Shown: one piece after another, positions 1 through 5,397 of the stretch
Numbering within the stretch: position 1 is the first letter of the stretch
How the letters are laid out: every line of letters begins with the position of its first letter
DNA from: Paracoccaceae bacterium
GTDB lineage: Bacteria > Pseudomonadota > Alphaproteobacteria > Rhodobacterales > Rhodobacteraceae
Reading direction: 5' to 3'
Assembly: GCA_011523445.1 (NCBI GenBank)
Contig: WTGT01000242.1
Location: forward strand, 1-5,397
Length of the DNA stretch: 5,397 bases
The notes under the pieces: model-generated
Seen by the model: the letters and a program-made list of their open reading frames with translations, nothing else
Database searches by the model: none
Told to the model about the DNA's origin: nothing
Made by a program: the position numbers and the translations under genes

Positions 1-138
1 GTAAACTCCAAAACATTTTTTCTAAATTGTCATGATTATAGAACATTGTTTTTCAGATGTTTATATTTCTTGAAAATAATAAAATAATTTCCTAATTCAC
101 TCACCCTAAACCTTTTCTGTTCTCTAGGAAGTGAGCAA
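1..138 (+). other. AT-rich non-coding leader upstream of the sulfite-reduction operon
   Basis: This stretch holds no credible gene. By hand count it is about 27% GC, far below the coding DNA that follows, which is typical of a promoter region. The operon promoter should lie here, but I could not find a convincing -35/-10 pair. TTGTCA at 27-32 is a good -35 match without a good -10 partner, and TTGAAA at 70-75 has only a poor TAATTC 17 bases on. Two similar T-rich tracts (AACAT followed by a T run, near 11-22 and 42-54) lie about 31 bases apart. A weak AACAT/ATGTT inverted repeat (42-46 and 57-61) is also present. None of these is strong enough to call an operator, riboswitch or terminator. 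Confidence 0.5.
126..131 (+). promoter_or_regulatory. Ribosome binding site of the siroheme synthase gene
   Basis: AGGAAG lies 7 bases before the ATG at 139. It fixes the start of the first gene, whose N-terminus then aligns residue for residue with E. coli CysG. Confidence 0.75.
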
Positions 139-1344
139 ATGAAGTATTTTCCCTTGTTTTTAGATTTGGCTGAAAAAAAGGTAGCAATCTCCGGTGCAGG
201 CGAAACAGCGGTTCCAAAAATAAGATTGCTGTTGAAAACCGATGCCCGGATTGAGGTATTCGGCAAGAAGCCGGCTCCAGATGTTATCAACTGGCACAAC
301 CGGGGCAAGCTTAGTTTCCATGATCGGGAGATAAAGTCAGATGATTTGCAGGGATGTGTACTCCTTTACGGTGCCAACAACAATCCCAAAGAGGATCGGA
401 AAGTATTGGCTTTGGGTGAAGCAAAGGGTGTTTTGGTCAATATCGTTGACAACCTCCAACTCAGTCAATTCATAACCCCAGCCATTGTTGACAGGGATCC
501 AATAACCGTAGCCATCGGTACGGAAGGAACAGCGCCTGTATTGGCACGCAAGATAAAGGCAAGGGTTGAAGATTTGCTTCCGGAATCAATTGGCAGGGTA
601 GCAAAAATCAGTACAACATTCAGGGAAAGGGTGGCTTCAAAACTATCAAGCCTTCAAATCAGGTCTTTCTGGTCCTCGTACTTTGAAAGGATACTGACCA
701 AAAAGATTCTGGAAATACCAGAGGGAGAACTTCTCGAAAATCTGGAAGAAACTCTCGAAAACTATGATCCTGTCCAGGAAGAGCAAAGTGTTTATTATTT
801 TGTGGAATCCAGTACCACTAGCCCCGATTTACTTACGGTCAAGGCCCGAAGACTGATTGAAAATGCCGATGTGGTTTTTTATGACAGCCAAATTTCCAAA
901 TTTATACTTGAGTTGGCACGACGGGAAGCAATACTCGTTGACCTAGACCAGAGAACAGAGCTTAATGGTCAATCTCGACAACAGATAATTGCATCAATTT
1001 GCCAGGAATTTTCTCATGGTGAAACGATACTGCAGTTAGGTTCCAATTCCTTCCAGATGTGGGAATCGCTTGGTTCAGAAATGACTGAAATAGAGGATTT
1101 GGGTATAAAATTCGAATTCGTACCAGGTGTTTCGCCAATCAAGACAAAAAGTACGAGGGAAAGGTCCGGGGATCTGCTTTCGGTATTCCTTGATGACCGA
1201 TCAAGATGGAAAAACGGTGTCAATTTAAGTTCAATTCACCCCAGACAACCAAAAAACAACGAAGGATTGAGGAAACAGAATTCCAACAACCTAATTGGAG
1301 AGCTTGCCTCAGTAGAATCCGGTATGGCATTGAGGGAAAACTGA
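139..1344 (+). CDS. cysG: Siroheme synthase (precorrin-2 dehydrogenase/ferrochelatase) with degenerate methyltransferase domain
   Basis: The 401-residue protein resembles CysG. The N-terminal part should convert precorrin-2 to sirohydrochlorin with NAD and insert iron to give siroheme in the cytoplasm. Visible support is a Rossmann glycine motif SGAGETA (residues 18-24), the catalytic Asp104 in NIVD (same number as E. coli CysG Asp104), and the AIGTEGTAPVLAR stretch (125-137) followed by the helical dimerisation region to about 210. The C-terminal part (about 217-335) still follows uroporphyrinogen III methyltransferase in outline: LLTVKARRLI, the YD at 248-249, and VPGVS at 328-332. However, the SAM-binding GPGD is replaced around 225-228, the GKRAG lysine is lost, and the GGDPFxFGRGGE loop reads GSNSFQMWESLGSE (301-314). 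The last 70 residues match nothing I know, and full-length CysG is about 457 residues. I infer the methyltransferase is inactive and precorrin-2 comes from a separate enzyme. No frameshifted remnant was seen in the other plus-strand frames. It is the first gene of the operon and its TGA overlaps the next ATG. Confidence 0.87.
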   Translation: MKYFPLFLDLAEKKVAISGAGETAVPKIRLLLKTDARIEVFGKKPAPDVINWHNRGKLSFHDREIKSDDLQGCVLLYGANNNPKEDRKVLALGEAKGVLVNIVDNLQLSQFITPAIVDRDPITVAIGTEGTAPVLARKIKARVEDLLPESIGRVAKISTTFRERVASKLSSLQIRSFWSSYFERILTKKILEIPEGELLENLEETLENYDPVQEEQSVYYFVESSTTSPDLLTVKARRLIENADVVFYDSQISKFILELARREAILVDLDQRTELNGQSRQQIIASICQEFSHGETILQLGSNSFQMWESLGSEMTEIEDLGIKFEFVPGVSPIKTKSTRERSGDLLSVFLDDRSRWKNGVNLSSIHPRQPKNNEGLRKQNSNNLIGELASVESGMALREN

Positions 1345-1646
1345 TGGCCAGGAAATACTTACCCAAGGTTATTACCTCCAACCACTTGCTTGAAGGCGAC
1401 GTGATTTATTTTTCCGAAAACGGAAAATGGGTTAGAAACATTGCCGAGGCTGCTGTTTTCCATGATCCAGAGACGGCTGATGCCAAACTTGCCGAAGCCG
1501 ACAAGCAAAGAAATATTCACGTAGGAGCGTATCTCGCCGATGCCAAACTTGATTCGGAAGGTCGGCCTGAACCTGTTCATTTCCGGGAACAATTCAGAAC
1601 CCTCGGACCATCCAATTATTTTCATGGAAAACAAGCTGGAGCCTAG
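1344..1646 (+). CDS. DUF2849 family protein, small companion of sulfite reductase
   Basis: This is a 100-residue soluble protein with no signal peptide, membrane segment or cysteine. It matches the DUF2849 family as I remember it: an N-terminal TSNHLLEGDVIYF block (12-24), the GKWVRNIAEA stretch (27-36), VGAYLADA, and a C-terminal PVHFREQFR then GPSNYFHGKQ signature. The ATG at 1344 was chosen because it overlaps the upstream stop (TGATG), has GAGGG at 1332-1336 seven bases before it, and starts where the family starts. The reading frame stays open upstream to 1206, but that extension lies entirely inside the siroheme synthase gene. The function is unknown. The family is recurrently found between siroheme synthase and nitrite/sulfite reductase genes in Alphaproteobacteria, so a role in reductase assembly, cofactor loading or electron delivery is plausible, but this is inference from context only. 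Confidence 0.85.
   Translation: MARKYLPKVITSNHLLEGDVIYFSENGKWVRNIAEAAVFHDPETADAKLAEADKQRNIHVGAYLADAKLDSEGRPEPVHFREQFRTLGPSNYFHGKQAGA
1476..1551. repeat. Short in-frame direct repeat inside the DUF2849 gene
   Basis: GCTGATGCCAAACTTG at 1476-1491 recurs at 1536-1551 with one mismatch (GCC for GCT), giving 13 identical bases in a row. The two copies are exactly 60 bases (20 codons) apart and both encode ADAKL. The repeat is directly visible, but the flanks do not match, so a recent tandem duplication is not supported. Chance convergence of codons is the simplest explanation. Confidence 0.6.
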
Positions 1647-3329
1647 ATGTATAATTACAATGAATTTGATCATGACTTTGTCCGTACACGGGTAGAGGAA
1701 TTCAGGGATCAGGTTGAGAGACGGCTGTCCGGAACCTTGACCGAAGAGGAATTCAAACCCCTAAGACTGAAAAACGGACTTTACCTGCAACTTCATGCGT
1801 ATATGCTCAGGGTTGCCATACCCTATGGAACCTTGAACAGCAAACAGATGCGACAACTGGCCATGATCGCTGAAAAATGGGACAAAGGCTACGGCCATTT
1901 CACCACTCGCCAGAATATTCAATTCAACTGGCCCAAGCTCAAGGATGTACCAGATATCTTGGATGCCCTAGCTGATGTCTCGATGCATGCCATACAAACG
2001 TCCGGCAACTGTATAAGGAACGTGACTGCAGACCATTTTGCCGGTGCTGCCCGTGATGAAATTGAAGACGCCCGCATGACAGCGGAACTGTTGAGGCAAT
2101 GGTCAACGGATCATCCGGAGTTCCAATATCTGCCAAGAAAGTTCAAGATTGCCGTCACCGGTTCACCAAATGACAGGGCTGTTACCCGTGCTCATGACAT
2201 TGGCCTCAGAACCATAAGGGATGCCGAGGGAAGAAAAGGATACGAAGTATTGATCGGAGGTGGTCTGGGCAGGACCCCCATGATAGGAAAGGTTGTGAGG
2301 GAATTTCTCCCCAAGGAGGACCTGTTGCCTTATGTTGAGGCAATATTAAGGGTTTACAATCTTAGTGGTAGAAGAGACAACAAATACAAAGCCCGTATCA
2401 AGATCCTTGTCCATGAAACAGGTATTGAGGAATTGAAAACACAAATCGAAAAGGAATTTGTATCTCGCAAGTCAGAGTTTCCGGGAGTCAATCCTGACTT
2501 GCTCCAAACCATTGAACGGGATTTTTCACCTCCTGAATACGACAGATTGTCGGTTGATGACTATGTATCACGGATTGCCCATGACCCTGAATTCAGGGAG
2601 TGGGTAAAGAACAATGTTGCCCGACACAAGGTTCCCGAGTACGGAATAGTTACCGTTTCATTGAAGCCTGTAGGTGGAACGCCAGGTGATGCGACTGCTG
2701 ACCAGATGAGGGTCATGGCCAATCTTGGGGAAAAATATGCACATGATGAACTGCGGGTGAGTCATGAGCAGAACATTGTACTCCCGCATGTTCCCAAGGC
2801 CCACATTCCAGAAATTTACGATGAATTGAGTAAAGCCGGGCTGGCTACTCCCAACCTTGGCCTGCTGTCGGATATTATCGCCTGCCCGGGTATGGACTAT
2901 TGTGCCTTGGCTACGGCCCGCTCGATTCCCATCGCCCAGGATATTGCCAAGCGATTTGACCATTTGCAATTGGAACAGGAAATTGGCCCGCTGAAAATCA
3001 AGATTTCAGGTTGTATCAATGCCTGTGGTCATCATCATGTAGGACACATAGGCATTCTTGGTCTGGATAAGGCAGGAGTGGAGAATTATCAGATTACCCT
3101 TGGTGGCAATGCCACCGAGGATGCACATATCGGGACAAGGGTTGGTCCAGGTTTTTCTTCCGAAGAGCTCATTCCTGCCCTCGAACGATTGTTGAAATCC
3201 TACCTGAAACTAAGGGAATCACCCGAGGAAACCTTTTATAATTGTTATAACCGGCTGGGTATGGACCCCTTCAAGGAGGCACTGTATCCTCATTTGAAGA
3301 CCAAACACAAAGAGAGGGTAGAACATTGA
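1647..3329 (+). CDS. cysI: Siroheme/[4Fe-4S] sulfite reductase (nitrite/sulfite reductase family), CysI-type
   Basis: This 560-residue cytoplasmic enzyme should reduce sulfite to sulfide with six electrons for cysteine synthesis. It has the family layout of two repeated modules, each a ferredoxin-like half-domain (about 45-110 and 340-400) followed by a siroheme/iron-sulfur half-domain. The cluster cysteines are C413 and C419 (CPGMDYC) and C456 and C460 (CINAC); the last should bridge the cluster to siroheme iron. Anion and siroheme-binding residues are present as R55 (MLRVA), R88 (TTRQNIQ), R124 (GNCIRNV), K165 and K167 (LPRKFK), matching E. coli SiR R83, R117, R153, K215 and K217. The ATG follows the DUF2849 TAG with no gap, and GGAG lies at 1638-1641. 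Nitrite as substrate cannot be excluded from sequence alone, but the operon context favours sulfite. No CysJ flavoprotein gene is in the window, so ferredoxin or another donor is likely. Ser119 sits where SirA of M. tuberculosis has the crosslinked Cys161. Confidence 0.95.
   Translation: MYNYNEFDHDFVRTRVEEFRDQVERRLSGTLTEEEFKPLRLKNGLYLQLHAYMLRVAIPYGTLNSKQMRQLAMIAEKWDKGYGHFTTRQNIQFNWPKLKDVPDILDALADVSMHAIQTSGNCIRNVTADHFAGAARDEIEDARMTAELLRQWSTDHPEFQYLPRKFKIAVTGSPNDRAVTRAHDIGLRTIRDAEGRKGYEVLIGGGLGRTPMIGKVVREFLPKEDLLPYVEAILRVYNLSGRRDNKYKARIKILVHETGIEELKTQIEKEFVSRKSEFPGVNPDLLQTIERDFSPPEYDRLSVDDYVSRIAHDPEFREWVKNNVARHKVPEYGIVTVSLKPVGGTPGDATADQMRVMANLGEKYAHDELRVSHEQNIVLPHVPKAHIPEIYDELSKAGLATPNLGLLSDIIACPGMDYCALATARSIPIAQDIAKRFDHLQLEQEIGPLKIKISGCINACGHHHVGHIGILGLDKAGVENYQITLGGNATEDAHIGTRVGPGFSSEELIPALERLLKSYLKLRESPEETFYNCYNRLGMDPFKEALYPHLKTKHKERVEH
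3314..3318 (+). promoter_or_regulatory. Ribosome binding site that decides a TTG start for the DUF934 gene
   Basis: GAGGG lies 7 bases before TTG at 3326-3328, inside the last codons of the sulfite reductase gene. No in-frame ATG occurs before the MAKRLRQ methionine at about residue 72, deep inside the conserved core, so this site supports the TTG as the real start. Confidence 0.7.
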
Positions 3330-3751
3330 GTAAAATTGTTCGAGATTATGGCTTTGACCAAGACCGTTTGAGGCAAGAAGATTTCATAAGTCTGGATACC
3401 TTGAGAAAGGGCGTTGAAAATCCGGTCAGACTTGACCTGAACAACGATGAAAATCCAGATGAACTCCAGCCTTTTTTCTGTTGGCTTGAATTGATCAGAA
3501 TTCCCTTTCCGGATTTTAACGATGGCCGAGGATTCAGCATGGCCAAAAGATTGAGGCAATTGGGCTATCAAGGGGTCCTGAGGGCACAGGGATATCTGAT
3601 TGCCGATCAATACAGGATGGCCAGATTAAGCGGATTTGATGAAATTGAAATAGATGATCTACTTGCTGCACGACAACCTGAATGGCTTTGGCGCAGCCAG
3701 GTACTCAAGAAAAATTTGAGTTATCAGGATCGATTGCTGAAAACGGGTTAG
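3326..3751 (+). CDS. DUF934 family protein, conserved companion of sulfite reductase
   Basis: This 141-residue soluble protein has the DUF934 (COG3749-type) signature: a variable N-terminus, then LIRIPFPDFNDGRGFSMAKR (about 56-75) and LRQLGYQGVLRAQG (76-89), with DQYRMARLSGFDEIEI (94-109) after it. Length is close to or slightly below the family's usual 150-170 residues. Its TTG start overlaps the stop of the sulfite reductase gene (TTGA), so translation is probably coupled and the two products may be needed together. The biochemical function is not established; databases often describe it vaguely as linked to sulfite reduction or oxidoreductase function. It has only one cysteine, near residue 52, so a classical metal cluster of its own is unlikely. 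In many Proteobacteria the gene adjoins cysH, which is missing here. It is the last gene of the operon and ends ten bases before the convergent secA stop. Confidence 0.88.
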   Translation: MSKIVRDYGFDQDRLRQEDFISLDTLRKGVENPVRLDLNNDENPDELQPFFCWLELIRIPFPDFNDGRGFSMAKRLRQLGYQGVLRAQGYLIADQYRMARLSGFDEIEIDDLLAARQPEWLWRSQVLKKNLSYQDRLLKTG

Positions 3752-3761
3752 TTTTTGGGTT
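3752..3761. other. Ten-base gap between convergent genes, no terminator seen
   Basis: The DUF934 TAG ends at 3751 and the secA TAA (read on the minus strand) begins at 3764 and ends at 3762. The gap is T/G-rich and cannot hold a hairpin. I found no strong GC hairpin with a T run in the adjoining coding ends either, so transcripts from both sides probably overlap, or termination happens inside the opposite gene. Confidence 0.6.
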
Positions 3762-5397
3762 TTAAAGCTGTTGTCCCGGCCGTCCACAACAATGCTTGAA
3801 TTTCTTCCCAGATCCGCAATGACAGGGTTTGTTCCTTCCCGGTTTCTGATAAGGCGTATTACTTGGCTTTTTGGAATCCATACCTGATCCGGACTGTTGT
3901 CGGGCTGAATTTGCGACTGGTGTCTTGCCATTGCCGGTAGTTGTTTCCCGAGGTTTGCCTGGTTCCGAAATAACAGGCCTGGTAAATGAAACCAAGCGGG
4001 TAACAGAATTGTTGATATTGGAAAGCAGGGATTGAAATAACCCGAAACCTTCCCGTTTGAATTCATTCAATGGGTCTTTTTGGGCATAGCCGCGGAACCC
4101 GATTACGGAACGTAGATGTTCCAAGGCAACCAAATGTTCCCGCCAATGGTGGTCCATGGACTGCAGAAGTATCTGTTTTTGCATGATACCCATTATTTCC
4201 GGGCTAAATTCCGCCTTTCTTTTTTCATAATACTCGGTAGAGGCATCATATATTCTTTCCCGTACGGTCTCTTCGTCAACACCATCTTCCTCAGCCCATG
4301 ATTCCATGGGAAGATCAACTCCTGTATTCTTGTGTACAGCCTCCCTCAATTCTTTCATTTCCCATTGGTCGGGGTATGATTTGGGAGGTATATACTGATC
4401 AACAAAGGTATCAACGACCTCTAGCCGCATTTCTTCGATTATGTCGGAAACATCCTCACTTTCGAGCACTTCCATACGCTGGGAAAAAATGGCCTTTCGT
4501 TGATCATTCATGACATCATCGTATTTCAAAAGCTGTTTTCTGATGTCAAAGTTTCTCCCTTCAACCTTGCGTTGGGCCTTTTCCAGGGATTTATTGACCC
4601 ATGGATGAACGATAGCCTCGTTTTCTTCCATCCCGATGGTATTAAGGACCTTATCCAGCCGTTCCGAACCGAATATTCGCATCAAATCATCTTCTAGGGA
4701 AAGGAAAAATGATGAATTGCCAGGATCACCTTGTCTTCCAGAACGCCCCCTGAGCTGATTATCAATTCGCCGAGATTCATGGCGTTCCGTAGCTAGTACG
4801 AACAATCCACCCGCCTTGATTACTATTTGCTTGTCTTCGGCAACTTCCTGCTCGATTTTGGCTCTGATCTCGGCGGGGTCCTGTTCGGTATTCTCTTCAA
4901 GTTTTTCCAAAACCTTCATTTCAACGTTGCCACCTAGCTGTATGTCCGTACCTCTACCCGCCATGTTGGTGGCGATGGTAATGGCTCCGGGAATTCCTGC
5001 TTCAGCAATAATCTTGGCTTCCTGTTCATGATGACGTGCGTTGAGCACATTATGCTTCAATCGGTTTTTGGTTAGAATCTTTGAAAGGGTTTCGGATTTG
5101 TCGATTGATGTGGTTCCGACCAAAATGGGTTGTTTCCTGTCGTGGGCCTCCTTGATGGCCTTGAGTATGGCATGGTGTTTTTCCTTTGAAGTACGGTAAA
5201 CACGATCATCTTCATCAATTCTGGCCACAGGTTCATTGGTTGGTATTTCGACCACACCGAGACCATAGATTTCCCCAAACTCTTCAGCCTCCGTCAAAGC
5301 CGTACCAGTCATTCCGGAAAGCTTGGAATACAAACGGAAATAATTTTGAAATGTAACGGACGCCAAGGTAACGTTCTCGGACTGAATAGGGACCTTT
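3762..5397 (-). CDS. secA: Protein translocase ATPase SecA, C-terminal 544 residues (5' end outside window)
   Basis: SecA drives secretory proteins through SecYEG by ATP hydrolysis. The fragment enters mid-protein at KVPIQSENVTLASVTFQNYF, the conserved stretch before GMTGTA, so about 360 N-terminal residues (nucleotide-binding domain 1 and most of the preprotein-binding domain) are cut off by the window edge. Present, numbered from the visible fragment, are NBD2 with GTTSIDKSE (about 94-102), TNMAGRGTDIQLGG (143-156) and the arginine-rich QLRGRSGRQGDPG (214-226). The helical scaffold/wing region follows, with RKQLLKYDDVMNDQR (286-300) and WREHLVALEHLRSVIGFRGY (418-437). A flexible Ser/Thr/Gly/Pro-rich linker (about 470-515) leads to a C-terminal SEC-C zinc motif with C525, C527, C536 and C537 (CxCx8CC), which in known SecA binds SecB and lipids. 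The TTG at 5364-5366 is an internal leucine codon, not a start. The frame is intact to the TAA. It faces the sulfur operon and is unlikely to share regulation with it. Confidence 0.97.
   Translation of the reverse strand, partial: KVPIQSENVTLASVTFQNYFRLYSKLSGMTGTALTEAEEFGEIYGLGVVEIPTNEPVARIDEDDRVYRTSKEKHHAILKAIKEAHDRKQPILVGTTSIDKSETLSKILTKNRLKHNVLNARHHEQEAKIIAEAGIPGAITIATNMAGRGTDIQLGGNVEMKVLEKLEENTEQDPAEIRAKIEQEVAEDKQIVIKAGGLFVLATERHESRRIDNQLRGRSGRQGDPGNSSFFLSLEDDLMRIFGSERLDKVLNTIGMEENEAIVHPWVNKSLEKAQRKVEGRNFDIRKQLLKYDDVMNDQRKAIFSQRMEVLESEDVSDIIEEMRLEVVDTFVDQYIPPKSYPDQWEMKELREAVHKNTGVDLPMESWAEEDGVDEETVRERIYDASTEYYEKRKAEFSPEIMGIMQKQILLQSMDHHWREHLVALEHLRSVIGFRGYAQKDPLNEFKREGFGLFQSLLSNINNSVTRLVSFTRPVISEPGKPRETTTGNGKTPVANSARQQSGSGMDSKKPSNTPYQKPGRNKPCHCGSGKKFKHCCGRPGQQL

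Noticed and set aside
42..61. Inverted repeat AACAT/ATGTT as an upstream gene's terminator or a riboswitch stem
   Set aside because: It is a short AT-rich stem with a 10-base loop and no following T run; chance is the better explanation.
36..308. Minus-strand open frame of 90 codons over the leader and start of the siroheme synthase gene
   Set aside because: It lies antisense to a well-supported gene, covers the AT-rich leader and has no recognisable domain.
1140..1340. Possible frameshift hiding the missing end of the methyltransferase domain
   Set aside because: I read the other two plus-strand frames here; they hit stops or give no methyltransferase motifs, so a simple frameshift does not explain the truncation.
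1206..1343. Upstream extension of the DUF2849 frame by 46 codons
   Set aside because: It is entirely inside the siroheme synthase gene and unlike the family; the ATG at 1344 has a proper ribosome binding site and the expected N-terminus.
3770..3790. GTTGT...ACAAC inverted repeat near the secA stop as a terminator
   Set aside because: The stem is only 5 base pairs with an 11-base loop, it is inside the secA SEC-C coding end, and no T run follows on the plus strand.
3659..4066. Minus-strand open frame of 135 codons spanning the convergent junction
   Set aside because: It is a shadow in another frame of secA and DUF934 with no family resemblance.
4116..5031. Several plus-strand open frames of 60-71 codons
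   Set aside because: All are antisense to the SecA coding region, without ribosome binding sites I could support or recognisable domains.
5364..5366. TTG as the start of a shorter SecA-like protein
   Set aside because: The frame continues upstream to the window edge with conserved SecA residues, so this is an internal leucine codon.

Overview
The window looks like chromosomal DNA from an alphaproteobacterium of moderate GC (roughly 45-48% in coding regions, judged by hand-counting samples). The lineage is inferred from two things. The small DUF2849 gene sits between a siroheme synthase gene and a sulfite reductase gene, with DUF934 behind, which is an arrangement I know from Alphaproteobacteria. 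The SecA fragment also reads like alphaproteobacterial SecA. No rRNA, phage, transposon or CRISPR signal is present.

Layout: positions 1-138 are an AT-rich non-coding leader (about 27% GC). A tightly packed plus-strand operon for the sulfite-reduction end of assimilatory sulfur metabolism follows: a CysG-type siroheme synthase (139-1344), DUF2849 (1344-1646), a CysI-type siroheme/[4Fe-4S] sulfite reductase (1647-3329) and DUF934 (3326-3751). Its three junctions are TGATG, TAG directly followed by ATG, and TTGA, so the genes are probably translationally coupled. Ten bases further on, the 3' end of secA (3762-5397) runs in on the minus strand and continues past the right edge.

How the genes fit together: the first gene makes siroheme from precorrin-2 (dehydrogenation, then iron insertion). 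Siroheme is the cofactor of the reductase in the third gene, which reduces sulfite to sulfide for cysteine synthesis. DUF2849 and DUF934 are conserved but uncharacterised companions. SecA is the unrelated ATPase of the Sec protein-export machinery.

Most of the window is ordinary. The points worth a second look are: the methyltransferase half of the siroheme synthase is eroded and truncated although the dehydrogenase half is intact; the PAPS/APS reductase gene (cysH) usually found next to DUF934 is absent and there is no room for it; the reductase keeps all siroheme-pocket residues but appears to lack the cysteine of the Tyr-Cys crosslink described for Mycobacterium tuberculosis SirA; and DUF934 starts at TTG. 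I see no clear evidence of an undescribed system here.
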